In this document: positions 16,801 to 26,980 of the stretch, one piece after another | Layout of the letters: the number at the start of each line of letters is the position of its first letter | Position numbering within the stretch: position 1 is the first letter of the stretch | Source: Methylobacterium sp. J-070 | GTDB taxonomy: Bacteria; Pseudomonadota; Alphaproteobacteria; Rhizobiales; Beijerinckiaceae | Assembly: GCF_022829385.1 (NCBI RefSeq) | Contig: NZ_JAKSXX010000165.1 | Span: 310,001-374,000, forward strand | Reading direction: 5' to 3' | DNA length: 64,000 nt | Position numbers and translations under genes: made by a program | Notes under the pieces: model-generated | Told to the model about the DNA's origin: nothing | Database searches by the model: none | The model's input: only the letters and a program-made list of their open reading frames with translations

Positions 16801-18684
16801 GGCCCGCTCGATCAGCATGTCGTGCAGCCAGATCCGCGCGGCCTCGTCCGCACCCGCCGGCACGATCCGGTAGGTGCGCTCGTTGATGACCCGGAAGCCG
16901 AGGTTCTCCAGCGCCGGCACCCGGTCCGACAGGGCGATGGCGGTGCCCCGCGAGAACACCTTGAGGCGGACCTGGGCGGCGGCGTCATTCTGCCGGCGCC
17001 CGAGATGCACCGCCCGCGTCTGCCCCTCGCCGAGGCTGTCGAGGATCGCCACGTCGGCCACGGCGACATCCGGCTGGAAATTGTCCCGGTAGGCGGCCGA
17101 GAACGCGTCGCCGTAGCGGGCGGCCAGCAGCCGCGCCCGATCCCCCCCGTAAGTCTCGATCAGGGCCGTCCGCAACGCGTCGCCCCAGGTCCGGACCAGC
17201 GACGCGATGCCGGCTTCGAGGCTCGCCGGGTCCTGTTCCGGGCTGCCCTGGTCGGGCAGGCCGATGATGTAGTGGATCCGGGCGAGGGAGCCCTCCGGGT
17301 AGTCCGGATAGGCCGCGCTGAGCCGCCCGCCGTAGGCGTCGGCCAGGTAGCCGCCGATCCGGCCCCGCACCGCGGAATCGTAGCGGTCCTTCGGGACGTA
17401 CACCAAGAGCGACACGAAGCGTCCGAACCGGTCTGGACGCGAGAGCACGCGCACCCGCGGCCGATCGGCGAGGTTGGCGATGGCGAGGGTGAACCGGTAC
17501 AGCCGGTCGACGTCGATCTGGAACAGCTCGTCCCGGGGGTAGCTTTCCAGAACCGCCAGGAGGCTGCGGCCGGCATGGCTCGTCGGGTCGAGCCCGGCGC
17601 GCTCGACCACCGCCTCCACCTTCCGGCGCAGGACCGGCACCTCGCGGGCGGGACTCGTGTAGGCCGAGGCGGTGAACAGGCCCACGATCCGCACCTCGCC
17701 CGACAACTTGCCGAGGCCGGAGAACAGCTTGACCCCGACATAGTCCAGGTAGGCCGACCGGTGGACGCGGGATTTGACGCTGGCCTTGGTGATGATGAGC
17801 GGCTGCGGCTCCTCGAGGAAGGCGAGGATCTCCGGGGTGTAGTCCACCGGCGTCCGGCCCCGGCGCAGGGGGGTGGCGCCGGGATCGCGCAGCACGCCGA
17901 GGCTCGATCCGTCGACGAGCGGATGCGCCTCGCCGTCGATGCCGTGCTGCTGCATCCCGAGGAGGAGGAACTGGCCGTCCTTCAGCCATTCCAGGAAGGC
18001 GCGCGCTTCGCCGGTCTCGCCCTCCGGCATCGGGGTCGGCGCCCGGCCCAGGTTCGCCGCGAGGTCGGTGAGACGCGCCAGCATGGCATCGTGGTCGTCG
18101 CTCGCCAGGGCGACGTCCCGGTAGACCGCCGCCAGGGCGTCCTGCAGCCGCTCGCCCGCCTCCGCGGCGAGGCGGTCGAGGTGGATGTGGATGAAGCTCT
18201 CGCGCTCCAGGCTGCCATGGGCGTCCGCGGTGGTCTCCCCGACGACGCGAATCAGCGCGCCCGCGGGGTCCCGCTCCACACCCAGGATCGGGTGGGCGAC
18301 GAGATGCGGCGACAGGCCCTGCTCGGTGAGCTCGGCCAGCGTCGAATCCAGCAGGAAGGGGCGGTTGTCGTTGATGACTTCGAGGATCGTCATCTCGCGC
18401 GCTTTGCCGTCGCGCACGATCTCGCCCTCGCTCAGACGCAGCCGCGCCGGATCCCCCGGCCGCCGCGGCTCGGAAAGGAACGCACGGGCACGCGCTGCAA
18501 GGTCGGCCAGCGCGCCCGCGTCGTAGGACGCCAGATCCTCCGGCGTCACCCGCCCGAACAGGTCGCGGACGAACCCGCCGGGTCCGCCCTGCTCGGTGAC
18601 GATGTCGGCGGCCGCCTCGATCAGCCCTGTGCGGGCCGTCTTCTGCTCCGACGAGGACAACGCCGTCGCGGTCTCGAGTGTCAT
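13840..18684 (-). CDS. NAD-specific glutamate dehydrogenase, 180-kDa class
   Basis: A 1614-residue cytoplasmic enzyme of the large NAD-GDH class, which oxidatively deaminates glutamate to 2-oxoglutarate and ammonium. The N-terminal half contains ACT-like regulatory segments. The catalytic region (about residues 700-1250) includes KGGFFPKRLP with the substrate lysine, the RWSDR(P)EDFRTE segment and GDMSGDVFGNGMLLS. The start at 18684 (MTLETATALSS) follows GGGAGAAG; an upstream extension is possible but poorly supported. The full length matches the family (about 1600), with no frameshift seen. It stands alone, transcribed divergently from marR. Confidence 0.95.
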   Translation of the reverse strand: MTLETATALSSSEQKTARTGLIEAAADIVTEQGGPGGFVRDLFGRVTPEDLASYDAGALADLAARARAFLSEPRRPGDPARLRLSEGEIVRDGKAREMTILEVINDNRPFLLDSTLAELTEQGLSPHLVAHPILGVERDPAGALIRVVGETTADAHGSLERESFIHIHLDRLAAEAGERLQDALAAVYRDVALASDDHDAMLARLTDLAANLGRAPTPMPEGETGEARAFLEWLKDGQFLLLGMQQHGIDGEAHPLVDGSSLGVLRDPGATPLRRGRTPVDYTPEILAFLEEPQPLIITKASVKSRVHRSAYLDYVGVKLFSGLGKLSGEVRIVGLFTASAYTSPAREVPVLRRKVEAVVERAGLDPTSHAGRSLLAVLESYPRDELFQIDVDRLYRFTLAIANLADRPRVRVLSRPDRFGRFVSLLVYVPKDRYDSAVRGRIGGYLADAYGGRLSAAYPDYPEGSLARIHYIIGLPDQGSPEQDPASLEAGIASLVRTWGDALRTALIETYGGDRARLLAARYGDAFSAAYRDNFQPDVAVADVAILDSLGEGQTRAVHLGRRQNDAAAQVRLKVFSRGTAIALSDRVPALENLGFRVINERTYRIVPAGADEAARIWLHDMLIERATGGAIDLTALEQPLEAAMLAIAAGLAESDGYNRLILEAALPWRDAALLRALGRYLRQLRIRYGQDYLAGTLSRHAGIARAIVALFRARFDPALTGDRAAQEAEVRAGIETALAEVTSLDDDRILRRFVNLVEAAVRTNFFQTGADGQARETISFKFACAKVTAMPLPRPLFEIFVYAPRVEGVHLRFGYVARGGLRWSDRPEDFRTEILGLVKAQQVKNAVIVPVGAKGGFFPKRLPPASDRAAWMQEGTESYRLFIRTLLELTDNIVDNAIVPPPDTVRHDPDDAYLVVAADKGTATFSDIANALSLEKGHWLGDAFASGGSQGYDHKGMGITARGAWEAVRRHFLEIDVDVQTDPITTVGVGDMSGDVFGNGMLLSESIRLIAAFDHRDIFLDPNPDAAASFAERRRLFNLGRSSWADYDRSLISEGGGVFPRSLKTVPLSAQVRAALGFDRAEATPTELMQAILKAPADLLWFGGIGTYIRATTETDEDAGDRANDAVRITGPELRAKVVGEGANLGLTQRGRIEAARAGIRLNTDAIDNSAGVNTSDVEVNIKIALMVPERDGRLSYAARNALLAAMTDEVGHLVLRNNELQTLALSLAQRGGLGETGFAMRTMQALEAEGRLDRAVEFLPDDAALSERMRRNEGLTRPEYAVLLAYAKLSLHDAILESAVPNDPYFDRELQRYFPKALREQFPDAVKGHRLRREIIATALANIIVNRGGPSLVTRLVDGTGADAASIAKAYAVTRDAFGLMELNLAIDGLAGRISGQGQLGLYAEVQDLLTNRIVWFIRNLDLSGGLAPVVARYRDGVAAVEAALPKVLGDDALAAIEARAAELTGLGMAPAQARRLASLTALVSAPDIVRVAEASGRPVEDVAATHFALEHAFRLDDLAAAARTVPVADTFDRVALERAVAGIAAAHRKLTAEVVSDLGAGPAAVEAWAKARGAPLARIREAVDAIGASGLTVSKATVAASLLGDLVRSE

Positions 18685-18855
18685 CGCGCTTCTCCCGAAC
18701 CGGGTGACCCGCCCCAGCGATAGCAGCGTCACCGGCCGTGTCGATGACACCCCCTGCCGGTTTGCGATCGCGCGGGTGTCGAACGGCGCGAACCGTCAGG
18801 CCCGGGGCACCGGACCCTTGCCCGTACCGGGAAACGTGCATATACACGCTTCGTG

Positions 18856-19287
18856 ATGGCCGATTCACCTGAGAGCGCTCCGCCCGAGCCCTGCACCTGC
18901 TCCGCCCTGCGGCGGGCCACCCGTGCCGTGACCACGGTCTACGATGCCGCCCTGCGTCCGGTGGGCCTGCGGGTGACGCAGTTCGCGATCCTGCGCCTGC
19001 TGGAGCGGCTGGGTCCGACGCCGGTGACGCGGCTTGCCGCCGAGGCGGCCCTGGAGCGCACCACGATGGGGCGCAACCTCGAGCCGCTGGAGCGGCGCGG
19101 CCTCGTGCGGATCGCGGCGGGCCAGGCCGATGCGCGCGAGCGCGTGGCCGTCCTGACCGAGGCCGGCCGCGACGCCGTCGCGACGGCGATGCCCTACTGG
19201 CGGGACGCGCAGACCCGCATCAACGCACGGGTCGAGCCCGGGTCCGTGGCGGCCCTGGCGCAAGCCCTGACGTCCGCCGCCTCCTGA
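18856..19287 (+). CDS. MarR family transcriptional regulator
   Basis: A 143-residue winged-helix regulator. Helix-turn-helix and wing are in residues about 40-100 (LRVTQFAILRLLERLGPTPV, ERTTMGRNLEPLERRGLV and RIAAGQADARERV). A PCTC cysteine pair near the N-terminus could sense oxidants, as in OhrR/MarR proteins, but this is speculative. ATG 18856 is used; GTG 18853 is equally possible. An MFS exporter begins 36 bases downstream in the same direction, so this is probably the local repressor of an efflux operon. Confidence 0.9.
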   Translation: MADSPESAPPEPCTCSALRRATRAVTTVYDAALRPVGLRVTQFAILRLLERLGPTPVTRLAAEAALERTTMGRNLEPLERRGLVRIAAGQADARERVAVLTEAGRDAVATAMPYWRDAQTRINARVEPGSVAALAQALTSAAS

Positions 19288-19323
19288 CCGATCCGCCTCA
19301 GGCCCACCCCCCGGAGCCCGTTC

Positions 19324-20610
19324 ATGCCCAGCATCACCGAGACGCGCCCCGGGTCGCGCGTTCACTATGCCTGGATCGTCGCCGCGGTGACCTTCCTGGT
19401 GCTTCTGGTGGGCGCCGGGGTCCGAGCCACCCCGAGCGTTCTGATCGTACCGTGGGAGCGGGAATTCGGCTGGACGGCCGCCACGATCAGCGTGGGGATC
19501 GCGCTCAACATCTTCCTGTACGGGATGATCGGCCCGTTCGCGGTCGCCGTCATCGAGCGCTTCGGCCTGCGCCGGTCGGTCTGCACGGCGCTCCTCATCC
19601 TGGCGGTCGGAACCGCCGCCACCAGCCTGATGACCGCCCCGTGGCAGATGGTGCTGCTCTGGGGCCTCGTGGTCGGCTCGGGCTCCGGCATGGTCGCCAA
19701 CGTCCTCGGCGCCACCGTGGCGGGACGGTGGTTCGCCAAGCGGCGCGGCCTCGTGCTCGGGATGCTGACGGCGAGCAGCGCCACCGGGCAGCTGGTCTTC
19801 CTGCCGATGCTGGCCTCCCTGGCGGTGGGACAGGGCTGGCGGTCGGTCTCCCTGGTGGTCGCGACGGCGACGCTGGCGCTGATCCCCCTGGCGGCCCTGC
19901 TGCTGCGCGACCGTCCGGCCGATCTCGGGCTGCCGCGTTACGGCGAGGTCGCGGTGACGCCGAATCCGGTCCTGACCGAGAACCCGGCCGTGCGCGCGTT
20001 GCGCGGCCTCCGGGTCGGGCTGCGCTCCCGGGACTTCTGGCTGCTGGCCGGCACGTTCTTCATCTGCGGCGCCTCCACCAACGGCCTGATCGGCACGCAC
20101 CTGATCCCGGCCTGCATCGACCATGGCATCGCCGAGGTGACCGCCGCGGGGCTGCTGGCCTTGATGGGGATCTGCGACCTGATCGGCACCACCGCCTCGG
20201 GCTGGCTCACCGACCGCTTCGACTCGCGCAAGCTCCTGGCCTGGTACTACGGCCTGCGCGGGCTCTCGCTGATCTTCCTGCCCTACTCCTTCGACTACAG
20301 CTTCTACGGCCTGTCCCTGTTCGCGGTGTTCTACGGGCTCGACTGGATCGCCACGGTGCCCCCCACGGTGCAGCTCGCCGGCAAGTCCTTCGGGGAGGAG
20401 AACGCCGCGCTGATGTTCGGCTGGATCGCGGCGGCTCACCAGATCGGGGCGGCCTCGGCGGCGTGGCTCGCCGGCATGGTCCGGACCGACACCGGGACCT
20501 ATCTCGGCGCCTTCGTGTCGGCGGGCCTGCTCTGCCTCGTCGCGGCCCTGATGGCCGCCTTCGTGGGGCGCAGGCCCGCGGAGCCGGCCCTGCGCCCGCT
20601 GCCGGCCTGA
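19324..20610 (+). CDS. MFS transporter (OFA/monocarboxylate-like)
   Basis: A 428-residue membrane protein with 12 predicted helices. Between helices 6 and 7 there is a hydrophilic loop (RYGEVAVTPNPVLTENPAVR). The opening HYAWIVAAVTFLVLL and the repeated GxxxD/R loops (FGLRRS, TDRFDSRK) fit the oxalate-formate-antiporter/monocarboxylate-like branch seen in proteobacteria. It sits 36 bases after marR and is likely in the same transcript. It could export an organic acid or an antimicrobial. Confidence 0.88.
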   Translation: MPSITETRPGSRVHYAWIVAAVTFLVLLVGAGVRATPSVLIVPWEREFGWTAATISVGIALNIFLYGMIGPFAVAVIERFGLRRSVCTALLILAVGTAATSLMTAPWQMVLLWGLVVGSGSGMVANVLGATVAGRWFAKRRGLVLGMLTASSATGQLVFLPMLASLAVGQGWRSVSLVVATATLALIPLAALLLRDRPADLGLPRYGEVAVTPNPVLTENPAVRALRGLRVGLRSRDFWLLAGTFFICGASTNGLIGTHLIPACIDHGIAEVTAAGLLALMGICDLIGTTASGWLTDRFDSRKLLAWYYGLRGLSLIFLPYSFDYSFYGLSLFAVFYGLDWIATVPPTVQLAGKSFGEENAALMFGWIAAAHQIGAASAAWLAGMVRTDTGTYLGAFVSAGLLCLVAALMAAFVGRRPAEPALRPLPA

Positions 20611-20697
20611 ACTGCGCCGCGCGGACGCCACCGCCTTAAGTGTGCCGCGAAGAACGGGCCCTGATCGGCCTGTCCCCGCGCATCCCGAGAGCTCGCA

Positions 20698-21969
20698 TTG
20701 ACAGTCGCGATCCGGCCCGTTCCGCCGGTCCAGGACGCCCGAGCCCCGCGCCCCTGGTCGGGACCGGGCTTCACCGAGTTCGTCGCCATCGTCGCGCTGA
20801 TGATGGCGGTGACGGCGATCTCCATCGACAATCTGCTGCCGGCCTTCCCGGCGATCGAGGCCCGCTTCTCGGTATCGGACCCCAACCGGCTGCAACTCCT
20901 CGTCTACGTCTACATGATCGGCTTCGGCTTCGCGCAGATCGTCTACGGGCCGATCTCCGATGCCCGCGGGCGCCGGCCGGTCCTGCTGGCGAGCCTCGCC
21001 ATCTACGTGGTGGGCTGCGGGCTCGCCATGGTGGCGCCGAGCTTCGGCTGGCTGCTCGCGGCGCGGATCATCCAGGGCGTGGGGGCGGCGGGCGGCCGGG
21101 TCCTGTCGGTGGCGATCGTGCGCGATCGCTTCGCCGGCCGCGAGATGGCGAGCGTGATGTCGCTCACCATGATGGTGTTCCTGATCGTCCCGATGATCGC
21201 CCCGGCGATCGGCGGGATGATGCTGGCGCTGGGCTCCTGGATCTACGTCTTCGTCTCGATGCTGGTTCTGGCCTTCTGGCTCACCCTTTGGTTCGCGCTG
21301 CGCATGCCCGAGACGCTGGATCCGGCCTATCGCCGGCCGCTCTCGCCGGCCGCGACCTGGGACGCCATCCGCACGACCCTCAGGACCCGCGTGGCTGTGG
21401 GCTACGCCACCGCGCTCGGCCTGATGACCGGCTGCATCATGGGCTATGTCGGCTCGGCCCAGCAGGTGTTCGACACCGGCCTGTACCATCTCGGCCCGCT
21501 CTTCCCCCTGGCCTTCGGGCTGGTGGCGGGCGCCATGGGGGCGGCGACTCTGATCAACGCCCGGGTCGTCCGGCGGCTGGGGATGCGGGCCCTGTCCCAC
21601 AGCGGCGTCATCGCGTTCACGGCGGTGGGACTGGTGCAGGTCGGTGTCGGGCTCGCCTATCACGGGCATCCCCCGCTGGCGCTGTTCCTGTCGATCCTGG
21701 CGGCGAACCAGTTCCTGATCAGCTTCGCGATGCCGAACTTCAACGCCCTCGCGCTGGAGCCGCTCGGCGCCATCGCCGGCACGGCCTCGTCGTTCCTCGG
21801 CTTCTACACCACGATCCTGGGGGCGTTCTGCGGCTTCCTGATCGGCCAGGCCTTCGACGGCACCGTCCTGCCGGTGGCGTTCGGCTACGCCGGCCTCGGC
21901 GCCCTGGCGCTCGTCGTCGTCGCGTGGACGGAGCGCGGGCGCCTGTTCCGCGGCGGCGTCGCCGGGTGA
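20698..21969 (+). CDS. MFS multidrug efflux transporter (Bcr/CflA family)
   Basis: A 423-residue drug:H+ antiporter. The N-terminal TM1 segment has the family pattern AIVALMMAVTAISIDNLLPAF, with motif A in YGPISDARGRRPVLL and motif C-like glycines in helix 5 (MIAPAIGGMML). It starts at TTG 20698; the next in-frame ATG would remove TM1. It lies 87 bases after the previous MFS gene, so read-through from the marR operon is possible. Members confer resistance to bicyclomycin, chloramphenicol or florfenicol; the substrate here is not known. Confidence 0.9.
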   Translation: MTVAIRPVPPVQDARAPRPWSGPGFTEFVAIVALMMAVTAISIDNLLPAFPAIEARFSVSDPNRLQLLVYVYMIGFGFAQIVYGPISDARGRRPVLLASLAIYVVGCGLAMVAPSFGWLLAARIIQGVGAAGGRVLSVAIVRDRFAGREMASVMSLTMMVFLIVPMIAPAIGGMMLALGSWIYVFVSMLVLAFWLTLWFALRMPETLDPAYRRPLSPAATWDAIRTTLRTRVAVGYATALGLMTGCIMGYVGSAQQVFDTGLYHLGPLFPLAFGLVAGAMGAATLINARVVRRLGMRALSHSGVIAFTAVGLVQVGVGLAYHGHPPLALFLSILAANQFLISFAMPNFNALALEPLGAIAGTASSFLGFYTTILGAFCGFLIGQAFDGTVLPVAFGYAGLGALALVVVAWTERGRLFRGGVAG

Positions 21970-22044
21970 CCGAGCGGGCTTAACGCGGTCTTCAGCGGGA
22001 GACCGCCAAGCTCCGGTCGTCATCGCCATCGACCGGACCCGCCC

Positions 22045-22569
22045 ATGATCGCCCGCGCCCAGGACGGAACCCTCCTCGCGGCGCGGCTGCTGCTTGCCGC
22101 CGCGCTCCTGCCCACCGGGATCGCGCGGGCGCTCAACGTCTCGGGCTTCGCCCTCACGCTCGCCGGGAGCGGCATGCCGTTCCCGAACGGCGTCGCCACC
22201 GCGGCGGTCGTGGTGCAGGTCTTCGGTCCCTTGGCGCTGATCGTCGGCGTGCTGCCGCGGCTGACCGGGCTCGCCCTTGCGGCGTTCGCCACGGTGACGG
22301 CCTTCGTGCTCCACCCGTTCTGGCACTATGTCGGCCCGGCGGCGGTCGCCGAGCGCACGCTGCAGCTGGCCGATCTCGGGCTGGCGGGCGGCTTCCTGAT
22401 CTACGCCCTGGCGGGTCCCGGCGCCTGGAGCTGGCAGGGCTGGCGTGCCGGGATCCCGGCCTCCGCGCCGCAGGGGAAACCCGCCGCGGCGAAAGCCTCC
22501 GGCAAGAGCGCCGCCCCGCGGGCCGGGGGCAAGCGCGCCGCCCGGTCGCCTGCCCGGGCGGCCGCCTGA
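22045..22569 (+). CDS. DoxX family membrane protein with basic C-terminal tail
   Basis: A 174-residue protein with four predicted membrane helices in the first 125 residues (LLAARLLLAAALLPTGIARA, AAVVVQVFGPLALIVGVL, LTGLALAAFATVTAFVL and LADLGLAGGFLIYALAG), typical of DoxX proteins. These have been linked to redox and thiol stress in other bacteria. The last 35 residues are Lys/Ala/Arg-rich and disordered. It runs tail to tail into the DHA2 MFS gene with no gap between the stop codons. Confidence 0.85.
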   Translation: MIARAQDGTLLAARLLLAAALLPTGIARALNVSGFALTLAGSGMPFPNGVATAAVVVQVFGPLALIVGVLPRLTGLALAAFATVTAFVLHPFWHYVGPAAVAERTLQLADLGLAGGFLIYALAGPGAWSWQGWRAGIPASAPQGKPAAAKASGKSAAPRAGGKRAARSPARAAA

Positions 22570-24015
22570 TCAGCCGGGCCGCGGGCTCATTCCGGCGGCC
22601 GGCGGCGTCGCCGGGACCATGCCGCGGCCGGAGATCTCGGAGCCGGCGTCCGGCGACAGCTTGCGGAAGGCCAGCACGGAGGCCGCCGAGATCACCGCCA
22701 CCGCGAAGAAGGCCGGCCCGAAATCGCCGGCCTCGATCTGGGTCCGGCCGTGGAGCCCGGCGGTCCCCTCGAGCGCCAGCGCCCCCAAGGTGACGCCGAG
22801 GCTCAGCGACAGCTGCTGGCAGACGCTGGCGAAGCTCGTGGCCGCGCTCATCTCGCGGGATTCGAGATCGGCATACGCGATGGCGTTGACGCAGGTGAAC
22901 TGGATCGAGCGCGAGCAGCCGCCGACGAACAGCAGCGCCACCATGATCCAATGCGAGGTCTGCGCGGTGTAGAACCCGTTCACCGCCAGGAAGGCCGCGG
23001 CGAGCGCGGCGTTCCAGACCATCAGGGTCCGGAAGCCGGTGCGGCGCAGGATCTTCGGCGCCAGCGTCTTCACGAACATCGCCCCGGCCGCCGCCGCGAA
23101 GGTGATCAGGCCGGAATGCAGGGCGTCGAGGCCGAAGCCGATCTGCAGCATCAGCGGCAGCAGGAACGGGATCGCCCCGGTGCCGATGCGGAACAGGCTG
23201 CCGCCGATCACCGCTACCCGGAAGGTCGGTCGCTGCATCAGGTCGAGCCGCACGATCGGGTGGGCGGCCCTCCGGGCATGGACCCAGTAGAGCGGCAGCA
23301 GGATCGCGCCGGCGGCGAGGCAGCCCCAGGAGACGGCGGCCGGCAGCAGGTGGCGGCCGGTGGAGGCCAGCCCGAGCATCAGCGCCGCGAGCCCGGTGCC
23401 GAGCAGCGCGAAGCCGAGGAGGTCCAGCGGCGGCCGCTCCGGTTCGCGGACGTTCTCGAAGTACAGGCTCGCGAGCACGATGCCGGCGCAGCCGATCGGC
23501 AGGTTGATGAAGAAGATCCACCGCCAGTCGAACCAGGTGGTGATCAGGCCGCCGACCGGCGGACCCAGGACCGGGCCGACGAGGGCGGGAAACGTCAGAT
23601 AGGCGAGGGCCGTGACAAGCTGCGACTTCGGCACGCTGCGCAGCACCACGAGGCGTCCGACCGGCACCATCATGGCCCCGCCCATACCCTGGAGGAACCG
23701 CGCGGCGACGAACCATGCCAGCCCGTTGGCGGCCGCACAGGCGAGCGAGCCGGCCATGAAGACCGCCAGCGCGGCCCGGAACACCGTCCGCGAGCCGTAC
23801 CGATCCGCCATCCAGCCGCTGACCGGGATGAAGATCGCGAGGCTGACCAGATAGGAGGTCAGGGCGAGCTTCAGGGCGATCGGGTCCTCGTTCAGGCTCG
23901 CCGCGATGCTCGGGAGCGCCGTGGCGATCACCGTGGAGTCGGTGTTCTCCATGAACAGCGCGGTGGCGACCGTCAGCGGGACGATCCAGAGCGATCTTTG
24001 AGTGGACGCAGGCAT
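22570..24015 (-). CDS. MFS transporter, DHA2 family (EmrB/QacA-like, 14 TM)
   Basis: A 481-residue drug:H+ antiporter-like protein. After a short N-terminus, TM1 carries VATALFMENTDSTVIATALP, the DHA2 signature with acidic residues, and motif A is GWMADRYGSRTVF. The ATG at 24015 is chosen because the upstream extension is Arg/Cys-rich and not membrane-like. It likely exports hydrophobic drugs or cell metabolites. With the three nearby MFS genes it makes this a transporter-rich segment. The gene faces away from the lipoprotein gene. Confidence 0.88.
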   Translation of the reverse strand: MPASTQRSLWIVPLTVATALFMENTDSTVIATALPSIAASLNEDPIALKLALTSYLVSLAIFIPVSGWMADRYGSRTVFRAALAVFMAGSLACAAANGLAWFVAARFLQGMGGAMMVPVGRLVVLRSVPKSQLVTALAYLTFPALVGPVLGPPVGGLITTWFDWRWIFFINLPIGCAGIVLASLYFENVREPERPPLDLLGFALLGTGLAALMLGLASTGRHLLPAAVSWGCLAAGAILLPLYWVHARRAAHPIVRLDLMQRPTFRVAVIGGSLFRIGTGAIPFLLPLMLQIGFGLDALHSGLITFAAAAGAMFVKTLAPKILRRTGFRTLMVWNAALAAAFLAVNGFYTAQTSHWIMVALLFVGGCSRSIQFTCVNAIAYADLESREMSAATSFASVCQQLSLSLGVTLGALALEGTAGLHGRTQIEAGDFGPAFFAVAVISAASVLAFRKLSPDAGSEISGRGMVPATPPAAGMSPRPG

Positions 24016-24224
24016 CGGACAGCAGACGCAGATCACGCCGCGGCGGTTGCACGGCCATGCGGCCCCGTCGCACCCTCGTGTTTCGCGATTGTATCCGCGC
24101 GGCAACACAGGTTGAGCGCCTGAAGAGCGCCACCTTTTATGCCGGGACACCAATGGCTACGTTTCGCTCACGCGGCCGTGAGGTCGCCCGAGCCGGCCCC
24201 CGGGGCCGGGCCACGAGGATCGCG

Positions 24225-25115
24225 ATGCCCTCCACCCCCAGCAAGGTCCGCCCCCTGCCGCGGATCGCCGCCGGCGTCGCCCTCCTGTCGATGGTGGCGG
24301 CCTGCGGCACCGTCCTGCTCAACGATCGCGGCTCGCTGACGCGCTACGATCGCTTGAAGTCGAGCGACCAGGTCGCCTCGGCCTCGCGGATCTACATCGA
24401 CCAGCCGGCGCTGGCGAAGGCCCGGACCGTCCGCATCATCCCCACAGCCTTCCACGCCGACGTGGCGGGAGCGGCGCCGCTGACACAGGCCGAGCGACGG
24501 CTCATCGCCAACGCCGCCGACCGGGCGCTCTGCTACGACCTGTCCCTGAAGTACGACGTGGTGACGTCCCGCGATGCGGACCTCACCGTGCGGGCGCAGG
24601 TCACGCGCGTCGATCCGACGGACCTGCTCGGCGCCGGCGCGACGATCGCGGGCTCGGCCGGCGTGACGGTCGCCTCCCAGCTCGGCTTGAGCGTCGCCGA
24701 GGGCGTGGGCCGGGTCCCGATCCCGCGGATCCCCATCGGCCTCGGGAGCCTGACGGTGGAGGCCGAGGCCCTCGACCGCCGGCGGGAGCAGCGGGCCGCC
24801 ATGGTCTGGGGCGGGGCGGCGAACTCCTTCACGAGCCAGCCGCGCTTCTCCCACGCCAGCGACGCCTATGACCTCGCGGGCGAGTTCGGCCAGGATTTCG
24901 GCTACATGCTGGCGACCGGCGAGGATCCGTTCACGGCGCCCAACACGCTGCCGACCTGGGATCGCATCCGGATCACAACCCTGGGCGAGGCGCCCCTGGA
25001 CCCCGACTGCGAGGCCTTCGGGCGGTCGCCCGGGATCGACGGCATCCTGGGCGACTATATCGGCCTGCCGCCCGAATACACCGACAAGGGGCCGGCCGCG
25101 CCGGCGATGCGCTGA
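24225..25115 (+). CDS. DUF3313 family lipoprotein
   Basis: A 296-residue protein with a lipoprotein signal: a basic start (MPSTPSKVRPLPR), a hydrophobic stretch and the lipobox VAAC at about residue 26. ATG 24225 follows GAGGATCGCG. The mature part (NDRGSLTRYDRLKSSDQVAS, then ADLTVRAQVTRVDP and FGQDFGYML) resembles DUF3313 proteins, which are periplasm-facing and of unknown function. Lipidation suggests anchoring in the outer or inner membrane. Confidence 0.8.
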   Translation: MPSTPSKVRPLPRIAAGVALLSMVAACGTVLLNDRGSLTRYDRLKSSDQVASASRIYIDQPALAKARTVRIIPTAFHADVAGAAPLTQAERRLIANAADRALCYDLSLKYDVVTSRDADLTVRAQVTRVDPTDLLGAGATIAGSAGVTVASQLGLSVAEGVGRVPIPRIPIGLGSLTVEAEALDRRREQRAAMVWGGAANSFTSQPRFSHASDAYDLAGEFGQDFGYMLATGEDPFTAPNTLPTWDRIRITTLGEAPLDPDCEAFGRSPGIDGILGDYIGLPPEYTDKGPAAPAMR

Positions 25116-26971
<1,856 letters not shown>

Positions 26972-26980
26972 GGATCGCCG

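Noticed and set aside
13765..18723. A 1652-codon open frame on the plus strand
   Set aside because: It is the exact antisense of the NAD-glutamate dehydrogenase. Its product is Arg/Gly/Val-rich low-complexity with no domain, a usual shadow in GC-rich coding DNA.
18865..22326. A 1153-codon open frame on the minus strand
   Set aside because: It crosses the antisense of marR, two MFS genes and part of DoxX. The Arg/Gly/Asp/His-rich product has no motifs.
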